From positions 1 through 32,862 of the forward strand of contig JAISEB010000263.1 of assembly GCA_031264395.1 (NCBI GenBank): 32,862 bases of DNA, read 5' to 3'. The stretch's first letter is position 1. Each line of letters starts with the position of its first letter. Positions 24,013-31,476 of this stretch are shown here, one piece after another. The DNA comes from Treponema sp. Its GTDB lineage: Bacteria; Spirochaetota; Spirochaetia; Treponematales; Breznakiellaceae. The notes beneath the pieces are model-generated. The model worked only from the letters and a program-made list of their open reading frames with translations, had not been told where the DNA came from and did no database searches. Both the position numbers and the translations under genes were made by a program.

Positions 24013-24186
24013 GTACAGTATATTGCGGGACGGCATAAGGGCACATAACAGGACTGTAACTGTACGCCGCCAGTAGGCGGCCAGGCTATACAAAACACCA
24101 GTCGGGCTTGCGCCCTTTGCGGTGTTTTGTTCCGCCACATTTTTTGTTTGCGAGAAACTGCTTGTACAGTTTCTCGTAAACAAAAA
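24013..24186. repeat. Cluster of hairpins at the right border of the restriction-modification segment
   Basis: From left to right: GTACAGT (24013-24019) pairing with ACTGTAC (24059-24065); GCCGCC-AGTA-GGCGGC (24066-24081); CAAAACACC (24091-24099) with GGTGTTTTG (24121-24129) enclosing GGGC-TTGC-GCCC (24104-24115); and a 20-bp stem (24141-24160 with 24167-24186, one G-T pair, loop CTTGTA). The third has the same nested form as hairpin B of the three-hairpin elements. Together with the promoter this accounts for most of 23901-24217; no gene is visible there. Confidence 0.65.
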
Positions 24187-24217
24187 AACGTCAGTTACAG
24201 CCGAAACGAAAGACGCG

Positions 24218-24934
24218 TCACACGATCCCCTTTTGCGCTTCCCGGAAAATGCTTATAAATTCGGACGTGCTTATGACCTTTGCCCCGAGTTTTTCTTTAT
24301 AGTCCAGAGGCATTCCCAGATCCCAAAAAGCGAAACCGTGATCCGAAAGCCAGCGGGAAGTAAGGATCATCTGTACGGTCCCCGCATTGCTTTCTTCCCG
24401 GTAGCCTGAATAGCTGGTGTAGACCCGTCCGGCGACGACCCCGAATTCCCCGGCCCGGAGCGTCCCGTCACGGTAGACGCCGAAAGAAAAAGGCCGCGCC
24501 CGGCTGCCGCTTTTTTCGCGGACTTTACGGAGAAGATCGAGCAGGGGCGGAGTGAGCCAGCCGCCGCCATGAACGGCGACGCATTTATCGACAATGAGAT
24601 CAAAATCCTCGTCCGCCCGCAGTTCGTACCGCGAAAGAAAACGCCTCACGGATCTGCTTTCGTGAAGATCGGGGAAGAAGAGAACCGACCGCCATATATG
24701 GTGCCTGGGCACAAGGACGGTAATGACCGAATCTTCGGTGCTGGCGGGACCCGACATAAGGAGGAACCCTTCGGCCATAAGACCCGCGGCGAAATCAGGA
24801 TCAAAATCCAGTGCCAGGCACTCTTCCTCCGCGTATCCGGTTTCCATGATGGCGTCGATGACGCGGCGGGGATCGTCTTTGGGGGAAACAAGAATATGCC
24901 CCGACGACGTATAGGAAAGATTAAACGCGTCCAT
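24218..24934 (-). CDS. Divergent Aat-like protein (leucyl/phenylalanyl-tRNA-protein transferase family)
   Basis: 238 residues. The C-terminal two thirds follow the Aat pattern: SRSVRRFLSRYELRADEDFD, a Cys and Trp in DKCVAVHGGGWLTPPLLD, RAGEFGVVAGRVYTSYSGYR and LSDHGFAFWDLGMPLDYKEK before LGAKVIS. Normal Aat attaches Leu or Phe to N-terminal Lys/Arg for degradation by ClpAP. Here the usual GESMF is TSYSGYREES and the DCQ-type site is WDLGMP, and the N-terminal 80 residues are not like the standard N-terminal domain, so substrate or role may differ. The ATG at 24934 has GAGGAAA just upstream and lies inside the last codons of recQ (14-nt overlap). It is the last gene of the def operon. Confidence 0.6.
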   Translation of the reverse strand: MDAFNLSYTSSGHILVSPKDDPRRVIDAIMETGYAEEECLALDFDPDFAAGLMAEGFLLMSGPASTEDSVITVLVPRHHIWRSVLFFPDLHESRSVRRFLSRYELRADEDFDLIVDKCVAVHGGGWLTPPLLDLLRKVREKSGSRARPFSFGVYRDGTLRAGEFGVVAGRVYTSYSGYREESNAGTVQMILTSRWLSDHGFAFWDLGMPLDYKEKLGAKVISTSEFISIFREAQKGIV

Positions 24935-26855
24935 TTTCCTCTTCACCGTGTTCCCGTATCACCGCCATAAAGCCCTCCCCGTATCTTTCCAGTTTCACCG
25001 ATCCCACGCCTCTTATGTTCAGAAACTGGCCGGGGGTAAGGGGCCGCTTCCGGCACATTTCCCGGAGGCTGGAGTCGGGGAAAATAATATAGGCGGGCGC
25101 GGCGGCTTCCTTCGCCAGGCGGTTCCGCAGTTCCCTGAGCTTTAGAAAAAGCGCGTCTTCCGCGCCGCCGGACTCAGGATCCCCGCCTGAAGAAGGCGCC
25201 TTTTTCCGGTTTTCTTTTCCCTTTTCCGCGTCTTCCGGGCCCGGGCCGCGCCGTTCCCGCGGCGCGCCCCCGTGCGTACGCGGCGCGTCTTTGGGCAGCA
25301 TCATCTTGAGGATCTTCCCTTCGCTTACAATCTCCCTCCAGCGCGGCCCCAGGCGCAGAACCGGGTATTCGTCGCCCTCAAGGCCAAGGTACTGTTCCGC
25401 TATGAGGTGATCCGTTATCCGCCGGATCAGGCGGGGATCCGTGTCCGCCATGATGCCGTACGTGCTCAGGGTATCGCAGCGGGAGGCGCGGATCTTTTCG
25501 TTTTTATCGCCCCGGAGTATGCCTGTCACCATGGTTTTGCCGAAGGACCGGCCCCGCTCGGCGAGCCTGAACACGCAGGAGATAATTTTCCGCGCCTCAA
25601 GGGCAACGTCGGCCTCCTCGTAAACGGTGTTGCAGTTGGAGCAGTTGCCGCACCAGGCGGGGCCTGATTCCCCAAAATAAGAGAGCAGGCGTGAGCGGAG
25701 GCAGTCGGAAGCGGTGGCGTAGAAGGTCATTGCTTTGAGGAGTTCCAGATTGTGTTCCACAAGAGCCTGATCTTTTACATCGTCTTCATCCTGGCTGTTA
25801 CGGATAAGGTAGGTGTTGATCCGCACGTCCTGCGGGCTGTAAAGGAGAATGCAATCCGCCTTTTCCCCGTTCCGGCCGGCCCGGCCCGCCTCCTGGTAAT
25901 AACTTTCGATATTTTTAGGCATGTTGTAGTGGATCACAAAGGACACGCCCGGCTTGTCTATCCCCATGCCGAAAGCGTTGGTGGCCACCATAACGGGTTT
26001 CCTGTCACAGATAAAATCATCCTGATTGTCCCGCCGTTCCCGGTCGTTAAGGCCGGCGTGGTACCGGGTTACGCCGAAACCTTCGGCATCAAGGGCGCGG
26101 CACACTTCCTCCACGGTCTTCCGGGTGGAGCAGTAGATGATCCCGCTCTTGTCCCGCCGGGAAGAAAGGCATTCCAGCAGGGCGGCGAACCTGTCGCGGG
26201 GCTTCTGCACCTCAAAATACAGATTGCCCCGGTCAAAACCCGTGGTCAGGCTGTAGGGATCGCGGAGGGACAGGGCGCGCCTGATGTCGTCTTTTACCCT
26301 GCCTGTGGCGGTGGCGGTAAAGGCGGCGGTGATGGGCCGCGTTTTGAGCCGGCGGATAAAGGCGGTGATCTCAAGATAGCTGGGACGGAAATCGTGGCCC
26401 CACTGGGACACGCAGTGGGCCTCGTCTATGACCACAAGGGCGATTCCCGGCGAGGAAGAAGACGGTTCGGCAAGCCGGGAGGGGAACCCCTTTTGCAGCC
26501 GTTCCGGGGCAATGTAGAGGATGCGGTATTCACCCCGGAAGGCGCGAAAAACCGTCTCCGTGTATTCGCCCGGGTCAAGGGAACTGTTAAGAAAAGCGGC
26601 GGAAATCCCCGCGGCCTCCAGGGCGTTTACCTGATCTTTCATAAGGGAGATAAGGGGGGAAATGACCAGAGTAAGGCCCTCCAGAAGCATGGCGGGGATC
26701 TGGTAGCAGAGGGACTTTCCGGCCCCGGTCGGCATTACCGCAAGCACGTCCCGGCCGGCGAGGATGGCGTCTATAACCTCTTCCTGGCCGGGGCGGAAAC
26801 GCGGGTACCCGAAACAGCGCCTGAGTATGTCCGCTTTGCCTGCGCCGCCCGTCAC
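24921..26855 (-). CDS. recQ: ATP-dependent DNA helicase RecQ
   Basis: A 644-residue 3'-5' helicase for recombination and fork repair. Motif 0 is RCFGYPRFRPGQEEVI, Walker A is MPTGAGKSLCYQIP, motif II is VVIDEAHCVSQWGHDFRPSY, motif III FTATAT, and motif VI SYYQEAGRAGRNG. The zinc region of the RQC domain follows (FGESGPAWCGNCSNCNTVYE with an earlier Cys in ATASDC), then a winged helix, a Lys/Glu/Pro-rich low-complexity linker (about 525-565) and a C-terminal HRDC domain (about 570-635, PGQFLNIRGVGSVKLERYG). Full length and intact. ATG overlaps the stop of the PASTA gene by 4 nt. Confidence 0.95.
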   Translation of the reverse strand: MTGGAGKADILRRCFGYPRFRPGQEEVIDAILAGRDVLAVMPTGAGKSLCYQIPAMLLEGLTLVISPLISLMKDQVNALEAAGISAAFLNSSLDPGEYTETVFRAFRGEYRILYIAPERLQKGFPSRLAEPSSSSPGIALVVIDEAHCVSQWGHDFRPSYLEITAFIRRLKTRPITAAFTATATGRVKDDIRRALSLRDPYSLTTGFDRGNLYFEVQKPRDRFAALLECLSSRRDKSGIIYCSTRKTVEEVCRALDAEGFGVTRYHAGLNDRERRDNQDDFICDRKPVMVATNAFGMGIDKPGVSFVIHYNMPKNIESYYQEAGRAGRNGEKADCILLYSPQDVRINTYLIRNSQDEDDVKDQALVEHNLELLKAMTFYATASDCLRSRLLSYFGESGPAWCGNCSNCNTVYEEADVALEARKIISCVFRLAERGRSFGKTMVTGILRGDKNEKIRASRCDTLSTYGIMADTDPRLIRRITDHLIAEQYLGLEGDEYPVLRLGPRWREIVSEGKILKMMLPKDAPRTHGGAPRERRGPGPEDAEKGKENRKKAPSSGGDPESGGAEDALFLKLRELRNRLAKEAAAPAYIIFPDSSLREMCRKRPLTPGQFLNIRGVGSVKLERYGEGFMAVIREHGEEENGRV

Positions 26856-27892
26856 AGCTGATCCGGGAAAGGCTCCCGGGGGGGACGCACCGTTTCCCGG
26901 TGCATTTCGCGGTTAATCATGGAAAGCACCAGCGTCGTACCCAGGGGCAGCCGGTAGGGCACGGTAAAATCGCCGCCGGGATACTCGACGGTAACGATGC
27001 GCCGCTCTTCCCCCGACGGCAGAATGGCGTCGAGCCGGACCGGAAGGGGGTAGGGATTTTTGGGAACGGGATAGGTAAAAAGGCCGAAGATCTCCCCCTC
27101 TTCAAGATCGGAGGGAGAAGTAACGGTGAGCCGTATGAGGCCGTCCTGCCTTACCCGCGTTCCTTCGCCCGGGTCCTGGGCCGTCACGGTTTCGCCCTTT
27201 TCCCCTTCCCTGGGATCACGCACCGTAAAAACAAAATTCATCCCCATCTGCCGGAGCTGTTCAAGGCTCGCGGAAACCGAAAGGCCGGTAAAACCCGGCA
27301 TGACCACCGTTACGTTTTCCGGGCCCAGGCTCACCACAAATTCCAGCGCCGTCGCCCCGGATATTTCCCTGCCCGGCTCCGGGTTCTGCCTGAGAATTAC
27401 CCCCGGCGCTTCGGCGGAATGCTGGTACATGAAAGGTTCCCTGAGCGAAAGCAGGGGCTGGGGGGAAGAGGCGAACATGGTCTGGAGATCCATACGGACC
27501 TCGTCTATGTTTCTCCCTATGTAGTTTTCCACCCGGTCTATAATTACCCCCTGGCTCACCACAAGCCAGACGCGGCGGCCCGCCTTGACTATGGCGCCGG
27601 CCCTGGGGTCCTGCTCCAGCACAAGCCCCTTGTCGTAGGACGACTGCGAATAGCGGAGGCGGATGCGGGGATCAAGCTCCTTGACCTGAAGTTCAAGCAG
27701 GGCGTCGGTAAGTTCCTTGCCCCGGACTTCGGGAACCATGGTTTCTTCCGCTCCCCGCACGGCGACAAAAAAAACCGAAAGGGCGACTATCCCCACAAAC
27801 ACAAGAAGCCCCGCGGCCATGGAAATAAAAAGCCGCAGATGGTTGGCGACATAACTTTCCATGGCGTCAAAATCAAAATGTATCAGTTTCAT
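26852..27892 (-). CDS. Membrane-anchored PASTA-domain protein without a kinase
   Basis: 346 residues: a short cytoplasmic N-terminus, one membrane helix (about 23-46) and an exported part with three PASTA units (about 50-115 beginning MVPEVRGKELTDALLEL; about 116-190; about 191-262 beginning VVMPGFTGLSVSASLEQLRQ). A C-terminal beta domain (about 270-346) follows. PASTA units normally bind muropeptides on Ser/Thr kinases or PBPs; here no catalytic domain is attached, so it may be an adaptor or sensor in the periplasm. It is in the def-fmt operon, 28 nt after fmt, and overlaps recQ by 4 nt. Confidence 0.8.
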   Translation of the reverse strand: MKLIHFDFDAMESYVANHLRLFISMAAGLLVFVGIVALSVFFVAVRGAEETMVPEVRGKELTDALLELQVKELDPRIRLRYSQSSYDKGLVLEQDPRAGAIVKAGRRVWLVVSQGVIIDRVENYIGRNIDEVRMDLQTMFASSPQPLLSLREPFMYQHSAEAPGVILRQNPEPGREISGATALEFVVSLGPENVTVVMPGFTGLSVSASLEQLRQMGMNFVFTVRDPREGEKGETVTAQDPGEGTRVRQDGLIRLTVTSPSDLEEGEIFGLFTYPVPKNPYPLPVRLDAILPSGEERRIVTVEYPGGDFTVPYRLPLGTTLVLSMINREMHRETVRPPREPFPDQL

Positions 27893-27920
27893 GGTTTTCC
27901 CCGTTCATGTTTTTTGCCGC

Positions 27921-28868
27921 TTATGCCCGCCCGGCGCCAAGCCGGGTTCCGATAAAATCCCTTGCCCCGTTAAGAAAGGCCCGCCATTCCAGCGCCTTCC
28001 TCTTTTCAAACTGAAGGATCTCCGCCGCCAAAACTCCGTCTCCCGTTTGTATCAATATCCCGTGCCTTTTGTCTACACCCAGAACAAGACCCGGCGCGGC
28101 CCCTTCCCCGGCGGGCGGGGGAGGCGCAGGATGCGCCCGCAGTATGTAGAGATCCGTTCCGTTGCAGAATGTCCTGGAGAGCGGCCAGGGGGTAAAGGCC
28201 CGTATCCTCGCGTCTATGAGCGCGGCGCCGGCCGTCCAGTCTATGATACCGTCTTCCCGGGAAATAAGGGAGCAGTACACCGCTTCTCCGTGGTTCTGCG
28301 GCCGGCCCCGCGCGCTTCCGTCCGCGACAGCCTCAAGCAAAGGGGGCAGCATGGCGGCGGATTTGAGGGCGGCGGCGAGCGAAAGGCTTTCGGACGTTTC
28401 GCGCCCATTCAGGGGAATGATTTCCTGCGCCAGAATATCGCCGCTGTCCATTTCCGGCGCGAGGCGCTGTATGGTGACACCTGTTTCCGCGTCGCCGTTC
28501 AGTATGGCCCCGGCAATGGGAGAAGGGCCGCGGTATCTGGGCAAAAGACTCGGATGTATGTTGACGCCGCCCAGCGGAAAAAGCGAAAGAAATTTGGGGC
28601 CAAAGATCCGGCCGTAGGCAAAGGATACAAGAAGATCCGGCTTCAGCGCGCGGACGGCTTCCCGCGCCGCCCCGTCAAGTTTTTCCGGCTTGAGGACAGG
28701 GACGGAAAGCCGCACGGCGGCGGCGGCGGCCTCGGTGGGCTCGCGTTTCCCGCTCCGGCCGCGCGGGCTGTCGGGATTGGTAAGGACGGCGGCAAGCTCC
28801 GCGGCCTTCGCGGCCGCTTCCATGGAAGGCACGGCAATGGCGGGGCTTCCGGCAAAGAGGAGCCTCAT
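27921..28868 (-). CDS. fmt: Methionyl-tRNA formyltransferase
   Basis: 315 residues. Formylates Met-tRNAfMet with 10-formyl-THF. The catalytic Asn and His are in GGVNIHPSLLPRYRGPSPIA, and the Asp is in PEMDSGDILAQE. The N-terminal Rossmann domain begins MRLLFAGSPAIAVPSMEA with the FAGxP signature, and the C-terminal tRNA-binding domain contains IRAFTPWPLSRTF. A Pro/Ala-rich loop (near 245-255, APPPPAGEGAAPG) is an unremarkable addition. The ATG overlaps the def stop by 4 nt, the usual def-fmt coupling. Confidence 0.95.
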   Translation of the reverse strand: MRLLFAGSPAIAVPSMEAAAKAAELAAVLTNPDSPRGRSGKREPTEAAAAAVRLSVPVLKPEKLDGAAREAVRALKPDLLVSFAYGRIFGPKFLSLFPLGGVNIHPSLLPRYRGPSPIAGAILNGDAETGVTIQRLAPEMDSGDILAQEIIPLNGRETSESLSLAAALKSAAMLPPLLEAVADGSARGRPQNHGEAVYCSLISREDGIIDWTAGAALIDARIRAFTPWPLSRTFCNGTDLYILRAHPAPPPPAGEGAAPGLVLGVDKRHGILIQTGDGVLAAEILQFEKRKALEWRAFLNGARDFIGTRLGAGRA

Positions 28869-29368
28869 GTCTTCCAGGCCCGCCTCTTTGCCGCCGCCTT
28901 TTCCATTTTGGCAAGCAGCCTGTTCCGCTTCTGTTCGGGAAGGCGGTCGGTAAAGAGTATCCCCTCCAGATGATCGTATTCGTGCAGTATGACGCGGGCC
29001 AGCACGCCGCCCGCTTCCAGGGTAAAGGGACGGCCCTTTTCATTCCAGGCCTGAACCTTCACCGTCCTGGGCCGTACCACGTCGGCCCAGACGCCGGGAA
29101 GCGAAAGGCAGCCTTCCTCATACTTCGCCGTCTCCTGGGAGGTCTCTATAATGGACGGATTGACAAACACCCTGGGCTCCTGCCCTTCTACCTGAACCAC
29201 AAAAAGCCGCTTCATAAAACCAACCTGGGGCCCGGCAAGCCCCACGCCCTTGCCGTCCTTAAGGGCCGCTATCATTTCCCCGGCAACGCCTGATATCTGG
29301 TCGTCGATTGTTGACACCGGTTCCGCCTTCATGCGGAGCAGTTCATTTCCCAGGGTAAGTATCTTCAT
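28865..29368 (-). CDS. def: Peptide deformylase
   Basis: 167 residues. Removes the formyl group from nascent proteins. All three motifs are present: GVGLAGPQVG, EEGCLSLPG (Cys metal ligand) and the HEXXH motif HEYDHLEG with its two His ligands. The length is usual. The start MKILTLGNELLRMKAEPV fits the family exactly, yet no Shine-Dalgarno sequence precedes it; a TACTAT box lies 7 nt before the ATG instead. It is the first gene of the def-fmt-PASTA-recQ-Aat-like operon. Confidence 0.95.
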   Translation of the reverse strand: MKILTLGNELLRMKAEPVSTIDDQISGVAGEMIAALKDGKGVGLAGPQVGFMKRLFVVQVEGQEPRVFVNPSIIETSQETAKYEEGCLSLPGVWADVVRPRTVKVQAWNEKGRPFTLEAGGVLARVILHEYDHLEGILFTDRLPEQKRNRLLAKMEKAAAKRRAWKT

Positions 29369-29375
29369 GTTCTAA

Positions 29376-29405
29376 ATAGTAATAAAAAAAACGGAGAACC
29401 GGCAA
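29376..29405 (-). promoter_or_regulatory. Promoter of the def operon, close to the start codon
   Basis: TTGCCG (29405-29400), an 18-nt T-rich spacer and TACTAT (29381-29376) on the minus strand. RNA starting 7-8 nt after the -10 box would begin at the ATG at 29368, giving a leaderless message. Confidence 0.45.
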
Positions 29406-29433
29406 GGGTAAAATGCGCGTAACGGGGAATTCG

Positions 29434-29590
29434 GAATTCAACCACGGCCCCTCATGGGTGTATGTACGAAGAAGTTAACCACAGACTTCACGGACAGAAC
29501 CGGACTTTCAGTTTCAAATGTATATTTTGTCCGTGTTGGTCCATGTCGTCCGTGGTACCTGGGTAAACAGACGGACTACTTCGTAGACCC
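29434..29590. repeat. Dispersed ACCACGGAC/GTCCGTGGT repeat, copy 2, nested in another inverted repeat
   Basis: 29477-29556 is about 90% the same as 16558-16639. Before it, GAATTCAACCACGG (29434-29447) repeats the first bases of copy 1 and is then interrupted. The interrupting sequence 29456-29475 and the right flank 29575-29590 are imperfect inverted copies of each other (TACGAAGAAGT against ACTACTTCGTA). It fills most of the 236-nt gap between the phosphodiesterase and def genes; no coding frame is apparent. Confidence 0.65.
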
Positions 29591-29604
29591 GCTTGTGTCT
29601 ATTG

Positions 29605-30459
29605 TCACGGAGCTGGCATTTTTTTGAAAGAAGTTCTGAATATTTCGGTTACCGGCCTGCCTATCCAGGGCTGGGGCATTTTTACACCAAAAATGTACGC
29701 GATTGTGGCGGGAATATCATATATCATGACCATGGATTTTATCGTATGGCCAGCTTTGATATTTTTTCCGAAAAATATAAGCGGAATGTTCCGTTCCATG
29801 GGCGTATCGCCGCCATGATCCTTTCCGATGCCTCCGTGATCCGCGGTCAGGATGAAAACGGTGTCATCATAATTTCCGGAATCTTTTACGCCCTTTTCTA
29901 TTATGGCCGCAAAAGAATCGAGCTGGGTCAGAAGTTCGTAGTAGGGAGGCGTATCATGCCCCTTTTCATGACCCCGGTGATCCGGTTCATCAAACTGGAT
30001 AAACGTAAAGTCCGGTTTCTCCCTCTTGATGTAGTCCGCTATTTTTTCAGCCATGGCGGAATCGTATGAAAGCCCGGGAAGCATCTCTTTGTGATGCACC
30101 ACCGTATCCGGGCAGAACAGTCTCATGAGGTCCCATTCATAAAAATAAGCGGTCTTGAATTCCGGCCGCTGATCCTTTATCAGTGCGAAGATTGTCGGGA
30201 ATATACCGTAATGATCCACCGGGGTTTCAAATGCCGGAACCTCCGTATCCCAGTCTATATAGCCGTGAATATCCGGGCCGGCACCCATAATCATGGAAGC
30301 CCAGTTACAGGAACTTTTCGCCGGTCTGACGCACCGGGCGTTCATGGCGCAAGCCCCGTTTTTTGCCATGCGTTTTGCCAAAGGCATGTCAGCCTTCGGG
30401 AAGCTGTATGCACCCCAGGCGTCAAAACCTATCACTACAACTTTCGTTTCGCCGCTCAT
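29605..30459 (-). CDS. Alkaline phosphatase superfamily phosphodiesterase/phosphohydrolase
   Basis: 284 residues in the nucleotide pyrophosphatase/phosphodiesterase group. Metal ligands are visible: D13 (GFDAWG), D157 and H161 (QFDEPDHRGH), D207-H208 (TADHGG) and H215 (KDHGG). The nucleophile position is Ser49 or Ser50 (KSSCNWASM), in place of the commoner Thr, followed by MGAGPDIHGY. There is no signal peptide, so it is cytoplasmic. The ATG overlaps the stop of the ABC ATPase gene by 4 nt. The location suggests hydrolysis of the compound imported by the transporter, such as a phosphodiester, phosphonate or related anion. The exact substrate cannot be read from the sequence. Confidence 0.8.
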   Translation of the reverse strand: MSGETKVVVIGFDAWGAYSFPKADMPLAKRMAKNGACAMNARCVRPAKSSCNWASMIMGAGPDIHGYIDWDTEVPAFETPVDHYGIFPTIFALIKDQRPEFKTAYFYEWDLMRLFCPDTVVHHKEMLPGLSYDSAMAEKIADYIKREKPDFTFIQFDEPDHRGHEKGHDTPPYYELLTQLDSFAAIIEKGVKDSGNYDDTVFILTADHGGIGKDHGGDTPMERNIPLIFFGKNIKAGHTIKSMVMIYDIPATIAYIFGVKMPQPWIGRPVTEIFRTSFKKMPAP

Positions 30460-31475
30460 TTTTCCTCCACCTGTAATACGTCATTCTCCGGGATAGTTAT
30501 GAATACTTCACTTCCTTCATGGTAAAGCCGCGCCGTATCATAGAGTATGTCTATGTTGAATTCCACTCTGCCGCACTGAACCGCATAGCGTATAATGTTT
30601 CCGTGGGAGGTACTGCCCCGTACTGCCCCTTTTAGTGTCCAGGCCCCGGCCCTGTCCGCAGCTTCATTTGAAATACCGATAACTTCGGGCCGCACGACGA
30701 CATTAGTGCAAGGGTACGAACTTCCTGTCAATGTGTTAAAATCGCTGGCGTTCACGATATTGTAGTGCCCGATAAAGGAAGCGGCGAATTTTGTTTTTGG
30801 TGAAGCGTATAGTTCCGTGGCGGTTCCGGACTGTTCAAGATAGCCGACGTTGAAAAGGTGTATTCTGTCGGAGATAACCATGGCCTCGTCCTGATCGTGG
30901 GTAACAAAGATCGTAGTGATTTTTAGATCCCGTTGTATGCGCCGGATTTCACTCTGAAGATTGCGTCTCAACAGGGCGTCTATGGCACTCATGGGTTCGT
31001 CCAAGAGCAGGACCTTGGGCTCCATGACCAAGGCACGGGCAAGAGCAACACGCTGCTGCTGACCCCCGGAAAGCTGGCTGGGATACTGCTTTGTCTTTTC
31101 CGTAAGTCCTACCATGTCGAGCATGGTTCCAACCTTTTCATTGATGCTCTTTCTGTCCATCTTCTTGATGTGAAGGCCAAACCCCACGTTCTGTTCCACA
31201 TTCAGGTTGGGGAAAAGGCTGTATTGCTGGAACACCATGCCTATGGCCCGCTGTCTGGGGGAAAATTCTGTGATATCTACGCCGTCAAGATAAATCTTTC
31301 CCGATGTGACCGTCTCAAGCCCCGCAAGACAGCGCAAAAGGGTACTCTTGCCGCAACCAGACGGACCCAGGAGGGTAACAAGTTCTCCCTTGTTGACACT
31401 CAGGGTAATCCCCTTGAGGGCCTGCATGTTTCCGGGAAACACCTTGTATATGTTGTCAAATTGTATGTAGGCCAT
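30456..31475 (-). CDS. ABC transporter ATP-binding protein (spermidine/iron/aminoethylphosphonate type)
   Basis: 339 residues. Walker A is GPSGCGKST (37-45), Q-loop MVFQQYSLFPNLNVEQNVGFG, signature QLSGGQQQRVALARAL (about 136-151), Walker B VLLLDEPMSAIDA and H-loop FVTHDQDEA. A C-terminal TOBE-like beta domain (about 240-339) with TNVVVRPEVIGIS is typical of the PotA/FbpC/PhnT group of importers. The D-loop reads SAIDALLR instead of SALDAKLR, a conservative change. One nt separates it from the permease stop. It energises uptake by the two permeases in the same operon. Confidence 0.92.
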   Translation of the reverse strand: MAYIQFDNIYKVFPGNMQALKGITLSVNKGELVTLLGPSGCGKSTLLRCLAGLETVTSGKIYLDGVDITEFSPRQRAIGMVFQQYSLFPNLNVEQNVGFGLHIKKMDRKSINEKVGTMLDMVGLTEKTKQYPSQLSGGQQQRVALARALVMEPKVLLLDEPMSAIDALLRRNLQSEIRRIQRDLKITTIFVTHDQDEAMVISDRIHLFNVGYLEQSGTATELYASPKTKFAASFIGHYNIVNASDFNTLTGSSYPCTNVVVRPEVIGISNEAADRAGAWTLKGAVRGSTSHGNIIRYAVQCGRVEFNIDILYDTARLYHEGSEVFITIPENDVLQVEEK

Positions 31476-31476
31476 A

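Noticed and set aside
23901-24140. N-terminal extension of the DNA methyltransferase by 80 codons
   Set aside because: It would cover the promoter, the G tract and the hairpin cluster, and reads as Cys/Pro-rich non-protein-like sequence; the ATG at 23900 leaves the conserved domain intact.
24013-24186. Integron attC site next to the restriction-modification genes
   Set aside because: The hairpins recall attC, but I could not find convincing GTTRRRY/RYYYAAC core sites at the ends and no integrase gene is present.
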